64,000 nt of DNA from Bacteroidales bacterium KHT7. GTDB lineage: Bacteria; Bacteroidota; Bacteroidia; Bacteroidales; Bacteroidaceae. A program made the translations under genes and the position numbers. Location: positions 34,596 to 98,595 of the forward strand of contig FNBQ01000015.1 in the NCBI GenBank assembly GCA_900102385.1. The letters are read 5' to 3'. This document shows, in pieces, positions 20,126-28,671 of this stretch. The notes below the pieces were generated by a model. It was given only the letters and a program-made list of their open reading frames with translations. It made no database searches and was not told the DNA's origin. Every line of letters begins with the position of its first letter. The stretch's first letter is position 1.

Positions 20126-20312
20126 GCTTCCTTCCGACTTGCATCAATATAAGCATTTCGAACCCATCTCGAACCTTCCGGCTTGCTTCAACGTACCTTC
20201 CCCGTTGCTACCCCGTAGCTACTCCGTTCCTACCCCGTACCTTAAACGAATCTTGAACAAAGTTTCTTGCTTGCATCAAGATGCACATCTTCTTGCAGCC
20301 CCGTACCCTGAA
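20126..20312 (+). repeat. 11-bp phased degenerate tandem array (17 units)
   Basis: From 20126 the sequence divides cleanly into 11-bp units such as CGAACCTTCCG, GCTTGCTTCAA, CGTACCTTCCC, CGTTGCTACCC, CGTAGCTACTC, CGTTCCTACCC and CGTACCTTAAA. Columns 1-5 approach CGTAC and columns 6-8 are CTT or CTA in most units; outer units are more diverged. The array lies between the rpsL promoter region and DUF3467. A second array of the same kind, in the other orientation, lies at 57471-57569. Open frames crossing the array are a consequence of its composition and look noncoding. The rest of 19640-20125 holds nothing else I can assign. Confidence 0.75.
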
Positions 20313-20378
20313 AGATGTTTTACAAACTGTTGCAAACCTGCTTATGCAACGCGTATCATATACAAAAAAAGAGGCTTA

Positions 20379-20702
20379 TTAAGCCTCTCCCTTAAAATCT
20401 GATAAATTCGGAACGTAAGTGTCACCCTTCTGCGCCTTCTGCTCTGGCAACTGAATTGGAGCAACGTTCGACTCAAATTTAGAAATATTGTCTTGCAATG
20501 CATAAAGCAATCTCTTAGCATGTTCAGGAGCAAGAATTACTCTGCTCTTAACGCTTGCCTTTGGAACTCCCGGCATCATCTGGACAAAATCAACCACAAA
20601 TTCTGAGGTAGAATGAGTTATTGCAACTAAGTTTGAGTATATACCCTGTGCCACTTCTGGAGACACTTCGATTTCCAATTGTTTTTTGTTGTTATTTTCC
20701 AT
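20379..20702 (-). CDS. DUF3467 family protein
   Basis: 107 residues from the ATG at 20700-20702 (MENNNKKQLEIEVSPEVAQG). A longer frame upstream would run through the promoter, so it is rejected. The pattern GIYSNLVAITHSTSEFVVDF, then MPGVPKASVKSRVILAPEHAKRLL, is the DUF3467 signature: a small, probably cytoplasmic protein of unknown function. It has no signal peptide or membrane segment. It is monocistronic, with a promoter divergent from the cysteine peptidase gene. Confidence 0.85.
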   Translation of the reverse strand: MENNNKKQLEIEVSPEVAQGIYSNLVAITHSTSEFVVDFVQMMPGVPKASVKSRVILAPEHAKRLLYALQDNISKFESNVAPIQLPEQKAQKGDTYVPNLSDFKGEA

Positions 20703-20733
20703 GTTATAATATTTGATAAAATAGTATGTAATG

Positions 20734-20741
20734 CAAATATA
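20734..20741 (-). promoter_or_regulatory. -7 element for the DUF3467 gene
   Basis: TATATTTG on the minus strand, about 32 nt before the start codon at 20702. No well-spaced -33 TTG is seen. Confidence 0.5.
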
Positions 20742-20784
20742 CAATTTTATTTGGAAACAAAGTTCCAACAATCATTAAAATTTG

Positions 20785-20792
20785 TATATTTG
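20785..20792 (+). promoter_or_regulatory. -7 element for the cysteine peptidase gene
   Basis: TATATTTG, 33 nt before the ATG at 20826, divergent from the DUF3467 promoter 43 bp away. Confidence 0.5.
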
Positions 20793-20825
20793 TAAACGAT
20801 TATTAAAATATACCTTATATTATAT

Positions 20826-21896
20826 ATGACTAAGGATTGTATTCGGCACACGATTATACTTACACTGTTATTTATACTTTCGAGTTATTGCAGCAAGGCT
20901 CAAGAAAACGAAACCAAGATTCCCAACCTTTCCTTTTCTATCGAAGTACTTAACAGATACACACCCGTAAAACATCAGGGATACTCAAGCAACTGCTGGG
21001 CTTTCTCTACCCTGTCGATGCTCGAGTCGGAGATGCTGCGTCTTGGGGTGGACTCTGTAAACCTCTCGTACGATTATGTTTACAGAGGTAAACTAATCGA
21101 CCAGTCGCTGCACTACTATCGGATGGCTGGGCACGAGGAATTCCGCAAGGGAAGTCTACCTCATTCGTGTTTCAACGTGGTTAAGAACTACGGAATCGTT
21201 CCTCTTTCGACATATCAGCAAAAGAAAGTGAACTACAGCGAACTGAGATTCACGCTCGAACTCTCGCTGAAGGATTATGTGAAGAAAGGCATCGGCTACG
21301 ACAAAGTTACCGAAGGCATCACGGCAATCGTAGACAAGGCTTTAGGTAAGAAACCCGAAACTTTCAGATATAACAACAAGGACTTTACGCCCGAATCGTT
21401 TGCCAACCATCTTCAGTTGAACATGGACAACTACATCGAGATTACCAATAGTCCGTTTCAGCCTTACAACAAAAGATGCCATCTCGACTCTCCCGACAAC
21501 TGGGAGGATTACGACATGCTGAATCTGGAACTCGATGTTTTGCTGAATCTGGCAAAGAAGGCAATCAGAGAAGGTTACACATTCGTATGGGATGGTGATG
21601 TGTCGAACGAAGGCTACGCACCAGAATTCGGTCTTGCATTCTATCCGAAAAGGAGTTCGATGACAACGAAGAAAAGGGCGAAATTACTGGAAACGTTCGA
21701 AACCACGGACGACCATGCCATGCATGCCATCGGACTGGCTTACGACCAATACGGAAAGACGTACTTTATTATAAAAGACTCTTACGGCGTAAGAGGACCA
21801 TACAGAGGTTTGCTTATGATGTCGGAAGACTATTTCAAGGCAAACACAATCTGTATTGCCCTACACCGCAACGCTTTGAAACTTATTGACGATTAA
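20826..21896 (+). CDS. Exported C1B (aminopeptidase C/bleomycin hydrolase-like) peptidase with altered triad
   Basis: 356 residues. A signal peptide (1-25, ending SKAQ) exports it, unlike the cytoplasmic PepC. The papain-like oxyanion Gln51 and nucleophile Cys57 are in HQGYSSNCWAF, and the catalytic His297 is in DHAMHAIG. The third residue, Asn in NSWG of the family, is Asp318 here (IIKDSYG), and the following Trp is Tyr. It is shorter than typical PepC. The Cys and His remain, so activity is possible but may be changed. Its 3' end overlaps the convergent gene by 4 bp. Confidence 0.8.
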   Translation: MTKDCIRHTIILTLLFILSSYCSKAQENETKIPNLSFSIEVLNRYTPVKHQGYSSNCWAFSTLSMLESEMLRLGVDSVNLSYDYVYRGKLIDQSLHYYRMAGHEEFRKGSLPHSCFNVVKNYGIVPLSTYQQKKVNYSELRFTLELSLKDYVKKGIGYDKVTEGITAIVDKALGKKPETFRYNNKDFTPESFANHLQLNMDNYIEITNSPFQPYNKRCHLDSPDNWEDYDMLNLELDVLLNLAKKAIREGYTFVWDGDVSNEGYAPEFGLAFYPKRSSMTTKKRAKLLETFETTDDHAMHAIGLAYDQYGKTYFIIKDSYGVRGPYRGLLMMSEDYFKANTICIALHRNALKLIDD

Positions 21897-22981
21897 AGTT
21901 TTATCTTTCTGTCGGAGAAAGCATTCTTTTTTACATTCCTGAGGAGCTTTCGCTTGTGCTGCTTCATGTTACCAAGCGAGACTGAAACTTTTATTTGCTG
22001 CTGCCAGTCAATCACATCTCCGTCGAAGTGGGCAACAGCACCGATGTAACCCTCGAATCCTCTGCCATGGGCAAAGCGATAGAGAGCATCAACTCGGTTG
22101 TAGATTTTTGAACGATAATAAGGGTCGTTCCAATACCATCTGTTAATGCCCAAATCGCCCTGAATCTGCTGTCTTTTCCCGCAGTAGAAAGTCTCCTTCA
22201 GATACAAGCATTTCAAGCCCAAAGTTGCCTCAAAAAGAATTCCGGGGCGAAGATTCCAGTCGAGCGTCTTTCCGCGGCGGTCTCTCTCCATTCCGAAGAG
22301 GACGCCACACTGAACAGAAAGAGTATCGAGCGATGTCTGCTCAGTAAAATCGTAGCCAAGGAAACCATTCGAGATTGAATAATCCTGAATGTGCATATCG
22401 GCAGGAGCATCGAGCGTAAGGGCGTAATGATAGTAATACCCTTGAACGCCCATGTAAGCATGTCCCATATTCAGTCGAGCTGACAAGCCCGCCAAGAACT
22501 GCTCGTGACGGTTGTGTCCAATCTGACCAGTCCAGTCGAGCAAAGCCTCTACATAGCCCTTGTCCGTTCCATACTGAAACAACGCGCCCTGAACATTCTT
22601 GTTATAATATCTCAACGAATCGCTGAAAATGCAAGTCGGAAAATTGCCGTACAATTCCTCGCGCGGAAACGCTCCGACAAGAACACGGAACGGAGCCCCG
22701 TCGTACATATAATAAAGGGTGAGAGTCTCGTTGTTGAACATCTTCTCGCCACCCCAACAATTCACCGCCCCATAGCCAACTCTAAGCGCATGGACGCTAT
22801 CCCTGATACCGACTTTCGGTTCAATCCAAAAGCCAGTCAGAGTACCGTCGTTGCGATGCTTGCTCGACAATTCCATATTGTCGAAGAAGCCGTTGGCATC
22901 AACATTCCATTCCAATTCTTGCGCAGAGGCAAAGATTGAAACAGACAGAATTATAAAAGAAAAGAAAATTCGTCTGTACAT
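21893..22981 (-). CDS. Unknown exported protein, possibly outer-membrane beta-rich
   Basis: 362 residues with a signal peptide (about 1-20, ending ASAQ). The body alternates aromatic and polar residues (YYMYDGAPFRVLVG, GVQGYYYHYALTL, GYIGAVAHF) as in outer-membrane beta-barrels, but the C-terminus is a basic tail (KQHKRKLLRNVKK...KIKL) with no terminal aromatic residue, so a barrel is uncertain. I do not recognise the family. It is the last gene of the operon that starts with the Lrp regulator, 9 nt after SufE. Confidence 0.6.
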   Translation of the reverse strand: MYRRIFFSFIILSVSIFASAQELEWNVDANGFFDNMELSSKHRNDGTLTGFWIEPKVGIRDSVHALRVGYGAVNCWGGEKMFNNETLTLYYMYDGAPFRVLVGAFPREELYGNFPTCIFSDSLRYYNKNVQGALFQYGTDKGYVEALLDWTGQIGHNRHEQFLAGLSARLNMGHAYMGVQGYYYHYALTLDAPADMHIQDYSISNGFLGYDFTEQTSLDTLSVQCGVLFGMERDRRGKTLDWNLRPGILFEATLGLKCLYLKETFYCGKRQQIQGDLGINRWYWNDPYYRSKIYNRVDALYRFAHGRGFEGYIGAVAHFDGDVIDWQQQIKVSVSLGNMKQHKRKLLRNVKKNAFSDRKIKL

Positions 22982-22990
22982 AAACGAAAT

Positions 22991-23419
22991 TTAAGCCATT
23001 TTAGCCTTGAAAGCCAATGCATACATTCTGACCTGCTTAATCATTGCAAGCAAGCCGTTACTTCGGGTTGGCGAAAGATGCTCTTTCAGTCCGATTTTCT
23101 CTATAAAATAAAGGTCTGCACCGAGAATTTCATCTGGAGTATGGTCTGAAAGCACGCGGATAAGCAATGCCACGATGCCCTTTACGATAAGCGCATCACT
23201 TTCTGCCTGAAAATGAATAACGCCATCGACCAAATCAGCTTGAAGCCACACACGACTCTGGCAACCGTCGATAAGGTTCGACTCTGTCTTATACTTCTCG
23301 TCGAGCGGCTCCTGCTCATTTCCCAAGTCGATAAGCATCTGATACTTGTCCATCCAATCCTCTACATCCAAGAACTCTTCGATAACCTCATCTTGAATCT
23401 CGTTAATAGTTTGTTTCAT
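22991..23419 (-). CDS. sufE: SufE-family sulfur-transfer protein
   Basis: 142 residues from the ATG at 23417-23419 (MKQTINEIQDEVIEEF); a longer frame upstream lies within the cyclase gene and is not coding. The fold signature is LIDGCQSRVWLQADL, with the acceptor cysteine in DGCQS, and DEILGADLYFIEKIGL and LSPTRSNGLLAMI. SufE takes persulfide sulfur from SufS for Fe-S cluster assembly. The Suf operon is not here. It lies 14 nt after the glutaminyl cyclase. Confidence 0.9.
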   Translation of the reverse strand: MKQTINEIQDEVIEEFLDVEDWMDKYQMLIDLGNEQEPLDEKYKTESNLIDGCQSRVWLQADLVDGVIHFQAESDALIVKGIVALLIRVLSDHTPDEILGADLYFIEKIGLKEHLSPTRSNGLLAMIKQVRMYALAFKAKMA

Positions 23420-23433
23420 CCTATAAAATCTTT

Positions 23434-24408
23434 TTACTTTTCGTTGTATATAACCTGCATCATTGTCTGTCCGACAGCCTTTAGAGTTGATTTGTCGATG
23501 TGCTCCACATCGTCGTTTATCGTGTGCCACGTTGGACCAAAAGAGCACGAAGTTCCTTCGTAATAAGGAATTATGTCGATTGTCGGAATATTTGCTATTT
23601 TGTTTATCGGACCGTGGTCGTCGGTGATGTAGCCGCCCTGCTTGCGAGGGAATACCGATGAATATCCAGCTTCTTCGGCTGCGTTCCAGACCTTGTTTAC
23701 GACCGAGCGCGCATACTCGAGCGAGAAGCCCTCTTGCATGAAGCGTGCTCCTTGTCCGCCAACCATGTCGAGCAAAATGCCGTAACGTGCCTTGTAGCCT
23801 GCCACATGCGGATTTGCAGCCCAATACTGAGCGCCCAAAGCCCACGATTCCTCGTCGTTGTCAGTGCCGTAATCCTCGGCATCAAGGCAGATGAAATCGA
23901 TGCCTACATTTATGTTCTTCTGCTGAATCTGACGAGCCAATTCAAGCATCACGGCAACGCCGCTCGCTCCGTCGTTTGCTCCCATAACGGGAGTTTTGTG
24001 ATTCTTCTCGACGGGGTCGGCATCCGCCCACGGACGAGAGTCCCAATGCGAGCAAATAAGTATTCGTGCACCGTTATCAACGTTGTAAGATGCAATGATG
24101 TTTCGGTTTTTCAGAACAGTTCCGTCGAAAGCCTTAACATCGGCAAACTGCTCAGTTACCGTTGCACCGTATTTTTTGAAAGTCGCAACCAGATAATCTC
24201 CGCACTTGTCGTGAGCCTTAGAATTCATCGTTCTTGGCCCAAACTCACATTGCTTCTGGACAAAAACAAATGCGCTGTCTTCGTTAAAAGACGGAGCAAG
24301 AACAACAGTATCGGCCTCTGCATTGCCAGACTTTGAAGTCTGACTGTGGCAAGCCGAAAAGAACAGAGTTACTAAAGGCAGTAAAAAAACAATCTTATTT
24401 ATCTTCAT
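23434..24408 (-). CDS. Glutaminyl-peptide cyclotransferase-like M28 lipoprotein
   Basis: 324 residues. Lipobox FFSAC gives a lipidated Cys at about residue 20. The M28 alpha/beta core shows SHWDSRPWAD, the zinc Asp in GANDGASG, Glu in LDAEDYG and His in WHTINDDVEHI. The single-zinc layout and SHWDSRPWADAD motif are those of bacterial type II glutaminyl cyclases, which convert N-terminal Gln to pyroglutamate. In Bacteroidetes this protects many exported proteins, whose mature ends often begin with Gln after signal peptidase (several here end AQ). An aminopeptidase role cannot be excluded. Confidence 0.85.
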   Translation of the reverse strand: MKINKIVFLLPLVTLFFSACHSQTSKSGNAEADTVVLAPSFNEDSAFVFVQKQCEFGPRTMNSKAHDKCGDYLVATFKKYGATVTEQFADVKAFDGTVLKNRNIIASYNVDNGARILICSHWDSRPWADADPVEKNHKTPVMGANDGASGVAVMLELARQIQQKNINVGIDFICLDAEDYGTDNDEESWALGAQYWAANPHVAGYKARYGILLDMVGGQGARFMQEGFSLEYARSVVNKVWNAAEEAGYSSVFPRKQGGYITDDHGPINKIANIPTIDIIPYYEGTSCSFGPTWHTINDDVEHIDKSTLKAVGQTMMQVIYNEK

Positions 24409-24422
24409 ACAAAGAATTTATA

Positions 24423-26195
24423 TCAAAAGCGGATACAGCCCTTTGCCTGAACCTCTGTCATGACACGAAGGAAGTTTCCGCCCCATATTTTTCGAATATC
24501 TTCTTCACTATATCTCTCTTTTAACAGAAGACGAGTGAAATTTATCAGTTCGCTTGCCGATGCGCATCCCGGCACTCCGCCATCGCCATCGAAATCTGTG
24601 CCGATGCCAACATGGTCGATGCCCATTATATCGACAGCCCTGTTAAGATGAGCGATAGCATCGAGAATCGTTGCCTTGCCATCGGTGCGAAGGAAGCCGT
24701 TGTACAGCGTTACTTGCATCACTCCACCTTTCTGGGCAAGTTTCCGCATCTGGTCGTCGGTGATGTTTCGAGGATGATTGCACAACGCGCGACTATTTGA
24801 GTGTGAACATACAATCGGAGTTGAACTGATGTCGAGCGCATCGTAAAAACTCTTCTCGCCACCATGCGAAAGGTCAACCATCATTCCAACGCGATTCATT
24901 TCCTTGATTACCTTCTCGCCAAAATCGCTAACGCCGTTATGCTCGTTTGCGCCCTTTGCCGAGTCGCAGATGTCATTGTCGCCGTTGTGGCAGAGCGTCA
25001 TATAAACCACGCCACGCTTTCTGAAAGCCTCTATGTTGGCAACGTCTTTTCCTACGGCATATCCGTTTTCGATGCCCATCATAACAGCCTTTTTACCCTC
25101 GCTTTTAAGGCGATACAAATCGACAGGAGAATATGCAATGCCCACCGCCGAACTGTTGGCAGCAACCATCGTCTCAATCTCCGACAGAATGTTGTTTGCC
25201 TTTGCCGTTGCAGCAAGCAGAGAATTGTCGTCGCGCTCGAGCTGCTTTAGATAAGCAACCATAATTGTAGCATCGAGCCGACCTTCGCGCATCTTGTGCA
25301 AATCGACGAGGATTTTCGGATCGCGACGGTCGAAATGAATATCTTGGTCGAAGAACATCGGCGTGTCGCAATGCGAATCGAGCGACAAAACCTTGTCGTG
25401 AACAGCCTTTGCCTTCATGAACGATGAGGATTCGCCCACAAGCCACTCAAAGAGCGGCATCATGCTGTCGTCGCCTCTCAAGGCAAAACATTCGGGATGC
25501 CACTGAACGCCGACTATCGACTTATGTTCTGACGATTCGACAGCCTCGATAACACCATCGGGACTCGTTGCCGATACCCGAAGATGAGGGCCGGCATTCT
25601 TCACCGCCTGATGATGAAACGAATTGACGAACAATTTTTCTGAACCGAAAACTGATGCCAGAACACTATCCTTCACCACATTAACGCTGTGCGATGCAAT
25701 GCTTCGGTCAAGATCCTGAGAATGCTTCAGATGCACACCCTCCTGCTGCGAATAGATGTCCTGATAGACTTCACCTCCAAGAGCCACGGCAATCATCTGA
25801 ATTCCGCGGCAAATGCCAAGCATCGGAATCTGACGGTCGAAAGCCAACCGGGCAAGAAAAAGCTCCTGCTCGTCGCGCATGAAGTTTATCGAATGAAGCT
25901 CGCGCACAGGCTCCTCGCCCACAAACAGCGGATTAAGGTCGCCGCCACCCGAGAACAGAAGCCCGTCAACGCGGTCGAGCACCTCGAGCATCGCCTCCTT
26001 GTCGGTAAATGGAGGAATGATGAGCGGCGTTCCACCAGCCTTAAGCACAGACTGATAGTACCCCTCGGCAATGGTGCAACTAGCATCGCAGTAATTACCC
26101 GTTATTCCGATTATCGGTTGCTTTCCGCGGCTTGGACATTCAGAATGAAAGACTTCATCGCACGCCCCTTTCCAGTCGAACGAATTCATTGCCAT
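24423..26195 (-). CDS. Fused gamma-glutamyl hydrolase (C26) and renal dipeptidase (M19)
   Basis: 590 residues from the ATG at 26193-26195 (an upstream TTG is less likely); this ATG overlaps the Lrp stop as TGATG. Residues 25-255 are a class I amidotransferase-like C26 peptidase: SGGGDLNPL, nucleophile Cys129 in LGICRG, His233 and Glu235 in QWHPE. Residues 265-585 are an M19 membrane-dipeptidase fold: His275-x-Asp277 (SHCDTP), GIENGYAVG, MMVDLSHGG, CSHSNSRALCNHPRN. There is no signal peptide, so it is cytoplasmic. The two domains could act in sequence on gamma-glutamyl and then dipeptide substrates. Confidence 0.88.
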   Translation of the reverse strand: MAMNSFDWKGACDEVFHSECPSRGKQPIIGITGNYCDASCTIAEGYYQSVLKAGGTPLIIPPFTDKEAMLEVLDRVDGLLFSGGGDLNPLFVGEEPVRELHSINFMRDEQELFLARLAFDRQIPMLGICRGIQMIAVALGGEVYQDIYSQQEGVHLKHSQDLDRSIASHSVNVVKDSVLASVFGSEKLFVNSFHHQAVKNAGPHLRVSATSPDGVIEAVESSEHKSIVGVQWHPECFALRGDDSMMPLFEWLVGESSSFMKAKAVHDKVLSLDSHCDTPMFFDQDIHFDRRDPKILVDLHKMREGRLDATIMVAYLKQLERDDNSLLAATAKANNILSEIETMVAANSSAVGIAYSPVDLYRLKSEGKKAVMMGIENGYAVGKDVANIEAFRKRGVVYMTLCHNGDNDICDSAKGANEHNGVSDFGEKVIKEMNRVGMMVDLSHGGEKSFYDALDISSTPIVCSHSNSRALCNHPRNITDDQMRKLAQKGGVMQVTLYNGFLRTDGKATILDAIAHLNRAVDIMGIDHVGIGTDFDGDGGVPGCASASELINFTRLLLKERYSEEDIRKIWGGNFLRVMTEVQAKGCIRF

Positions 26196-26680
26196 CAAGC
26201 CTCTTCCTGCTCCTCTGATTTGTTAGCCTGAATTGGAATTTCCTTCTTTATGCTCTGCTCAAGCGAGATAAGAGTCTCGGTTGATACGACGCCCGGAATT
26301 TCCTGAAGTTGATTGTTGAGCAAGTCCATAAGATGCTCGTTGTCGCGTGCATAAAGTTTTGTAAGCATTGTGTAAGGACCTGTTGTGAAATGGCACTCCA
26401 CAATTTCAGGAATCTGATTGAGACGTTCAACCACATTCTTGTACATTGAGCCTTTCTCGAGTTTGATTCCGACATAAGTACAAGTGTAGTAGCCCAGTTT
26501 CTTCGGATTTACGTTGTAGCCCGAGCCAACTATTACGCCCATATCGAAAAGACGCTGTACACGCTGGTGTATTGCGGCGCGCGAAACGCCACATTCGGCA
26601 GCAACATCCTTGAATGGTATTCTTGCGTTTCCTGAGATGATTTTCAGTATCTGTCTGTCCAAACTATCTATTTTCTCCAT
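26195..26680 (-). CDS. Lrp/AsnC-family transcriptional regulator
   Basis: 161 residues. An N-terminal winged helix-turn-helix (LDRQILKIISGNARIPFKDVA, then GVSRAAIHQRVQRL) is followed by the RAM effector domain (about 70-145, GPYTMLTKLYARDNEHLMDLL) and an acidic tail. The family senses amino acids as dimers or octamers. It leads and overlaps the C26-M19 gene, so it probably controls peptide or amino-acid use by the operon, and perhaps itself. Confidence 0.92.
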   Translation of the reverse strand: MEKIDSLDRQILKIISGNARIPFKDVAAECGVSRAAIHQRVQRLFDMGVIVGSGYNVNPKKLGYYTCTYVGIKLEKGSMYKNVVERLNQIPEIVECHFTTGPYTMLTKLYARDNEHLMDLLNNQLQEIPGVVSTETLISLEQSIKKEIPIQANKSEEQEEA

Positions 26681-26705
26681 AATAAAAAAATTATCAATTT
26701 GTAAG

Positions 26706-26713
26706 CAAATATA
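26706..26713 (-). promoter_or_regulatory. -7 element for the Lrp-led operon
   Basis: TATATTTG on the minus strand, 25 nt before the Lrp start at 26680. It serves a probable five-gene operon down to 21893. Confidence 0.5.
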
Positions 26714-26757
26714 AAAAATATTTTTAACTTCATCAAGTTATGGCAGAAAAATGCAAC

Positions 26758-26788
26758 AAAAAAAGCGCTACAATCAGATGTAGCGCTT
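26758..26788 (-). terminator. Terminator of the FKBP operon
   Basis: AAGCGCTACA (26763-26772) and TGTAGCGCTT (26779-26788) form a 10-bp stem with a 6-nt loop, followed on the minus strand by seven T residues. It lies about 30 nt beyond the FKBP gene stop at 26820, in the gap before the Lrp promoter. Confidence 0.85.
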
Positions 26789-26819
26789 CCTTTATTGTTA
26801 TTTCGATATCTTTTGCCGA

Positions 26820-27749
26820 CTATTTTTTTGCACGGTGACCACCGTGTTCTGGTTTTTCGACAATATCGAGCAATTCGACTGTAAAAATCAGCGTTGAGTA
26901 AGCAGGAATCTGTCCTGCAGCTCTTGCACCGTAGGCCAAATCCTCAGGAATGTACAACTCCCACTTTGAGCCTACAGGCATAAGTTTCAAAGCCTCGGTC
27001 CAACCCTTGATAACCTGAGTTACACCAAATTCAGCAGGCTCGTTACGCTTGTACGAACTGTCGAAAACTGTTCCGTCGAGCAACTTACCTTCGTAGTTCA
27101 CCTTTACGTAACTTGTATCGACAGGAATCGCGCCCTTACCCTTTGTAATGATTTTGTACTGAAGTCCGCTTGGCAAAGTAACAACGCCCTTTTTCTTCTT
27201 GTTTGCAGAAAGGAACGCGTTGCCAACAGCCTTAGCCTCAAGCTCATTCTTCTTCTTTATGCTGTCAACGCCGTTTTTCAGATACATCTGAGCATCTTTT
27301 GTGGAGAAATCAGACTTGCCCAAAACGGCCGCCTTGAAACCAGCAATCACATTCTCGGGAGAAACGGTGTAGGCACTGTCGCCATCGAGCTGCGTCTTGT
27401 TGAAGCTGAAAATCATGTCCATCAACTGCGGAGCGACATTCAGGCCTGCATAGTATGCCACCTTCTCCTTGTCGTTTACGCTGTTGAAATAATCCTCCAA
27501 ACCACGGATAAAATCGTTCATGCAAGAGGCTGTATCAACATTCAATTTCTGAACAAGGAAAGGCTTCAAGCCCTGTGAGTTTGCAACTCCGAGAGCATAG
27601 CCAAGCGAGTCGGTATTTGGGAGTTTAACCTCTCTTACGGCGACTTCGGTCTTAGCTTCTTTCTTGTTGTTTTTCTTGGCTTTCTGTGCAAACGCAAACG
27701 TGCTGCACAGAAGAGCCAACGCGATAACGCTATAACGAACAGATTTCAT
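26820..27749 (-). CDS. Periplasmic FKBP-type peptidyl-prolyl isomerase
   Basis: 309 residues with a signal peptide (1-21, ending AFAQ), a Lys-rich linker, an FKBP N-terminal dimerisation domain (about 45-180) and an FKBP domain at about 195-300 (VKVNYEGKLLDGTVFDSSYKR; VIKGWTEALKLMPVGSKWELYIP). The C-terminus is His/Lys-rich (KPEHGGHRAKK). It is probably FkpA-like, folding or chaperoning exported proteins. It overlaps the middle FKBP gene by 1 nt, the third of three paralogues in tandem. Confidence 0.9.
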   Translation of the reverse strand: MKSVRYSVIALALLCSTFAFAQKAKKNNKKEAKTEVAVREVKLPNTDSLGYALGVANSQGLKPFLVQKLNVDTASCMNDFIRGLEDYFNSVNDKEKVAYYAGLNVAPQLMDMIFSFNKTQLDGDSAYTVSPENVIAGFKAAVLGKSDFSTKDAQMYLKNGVDSIKKKNELEAKAVGNAFLSANKKKKGVVTLPSGLQYKIITKGKGAIPVDTSYVKVNYEGKLLDGTVFDSSYKRNEPAEFGVTQVIKGWTEALKLMPVGSKWELYIPEDLAYGARAAGQIPAYSTLIFTVELLDIVEKPEHGGHRAKK

Positions 27750-28630
27750 TATTTGTTATCCTCCTTCTCGATACCAACAAGTTCAACCTCAAATACAAGA
27801 GTTGAGAATGGCTTAATCTGACCAGCCTCACGCTCTCCGTAAGCAAGTTCCTGTGGTATGTAGAGCTTCCACTTTGAGCCTACAGGCATAAGCTGAAGAG
27901 CCTCAGTCCAACCCTTGATAACCTGATTTACACGGAACTTAGCAGGCTCGTTGCGCTTGAATGAGCTATCAAACTCTGTTCCGTCGATAAGAGTACCGCG
28001 GTAGTTAACCTTTACCATGCTGTTCTCAGATGGCTTCTCGCCATTACCCTCGGTGATAACCTCGTACTGCAAACCGCTTGGAAGAACCTTAACCTTTGCG
28101 TTCTTCTTGTTGTTTGCAAGGAAGTCCTCGTTCTTCTTCTTATAGTCGCCATACTGCTTCTCCATAGATGCCTTCTTGATAGCCTCCATCTTAACGCGAG
28201 TAAGTTCCTGAGCCTTCTCAACAGACATCTGACCGCCCTTGCCTGTAGCACCGGCAATGAAACCTGCCATGAAGTTCTTCATGCTGATAGTCTGAGTTGA
28301 ATCCTCGCCGAAAAGTTCGCGGTTGATGCCCTGCTTCATCTGGCCGCCAATCTGCTGACCGATTGTAACACCTGCGTAGTATGCAGCCTTCTTCTTGTCA
28401 TCGCCAGCAGTTGCGCCCTCAGTCAAACCCTTGACAAACTCGTCCATATAAGTAGTATCAACGCCTACACGCTGTACAAGATAATCCTTAAGTCCCTGAG
28501 TCTGTGCCATACCGATAGCGTAACTCAGTGTGTCAAGATCTGATGACATATCTGCCTTTGGGGCACTGTTAGTACATGATGCAGCAAAGCCTGCCAATGC
28601 CACCATGCCAATTACGATTGATTTTTTCAT
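27749..28630 (-). CDS. FKBP-type peptidyl-prolyl isomerase lipoprotein
   Basis: 293 residues with a lipobox (FAASC, Cys about residue 19), so it is membrane-anchored. The FKBP_N domain spans about 35-170 (GMAQTQGLKDYLV), the FKBP domain about 185-285 (VKVNYRGTLIDGTEFDSSFKR; YGEREAGQIKPFSTLVF). It is the nearest relative of the gene that follows, with the same GWTEALQLMPVGSKW core, which points to a local duplication. Confidence 0.9.
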   Translation of the reverse strand: MKKSIVIGMVALAGFAASCTNSAPKADMSSDLDTLSYAIGMAQTQGLKDYLVQRVGVDTTYMDEFVKGLTEGATAGDDKKKAAYYAGVTIGQQIGGQMKQGINRELFGEDSTQTISMKNFMAGFIAGATGKGGQMSVEKAQELTRVKMEAIKKASMEKQYGDYKKKNEDFLANNKKNAKVKVLPSGLQYEVITEGNGEKPSENSMVKVNYRGTLIDGTEFDSSFKRNEPAKFRVNQVIKGWTEALQLMPVGSKWKLYIPQELAYGEREAGQIKPFSTLVFEVELVGIEKEDNK

Positions 28631-28671
28631 GTTTTTGATTTATTAAAAAGTTATTTGAATTCTGAATAATT

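Noticed and set aside
20071..20402. Overlapping open frames across the 11-bp array
   Set aside because: Their composition follows the repeat; no start signal, no domain and no match to neighbours' codon use. Treated as noncoding.
23420..23845. N-terminal extension of the SufE frame
   Set aside because: It lies entirely inside the glutaminyl cyclase gene in another frame; the ATG at 23417-23419 gives the normal SufE length.
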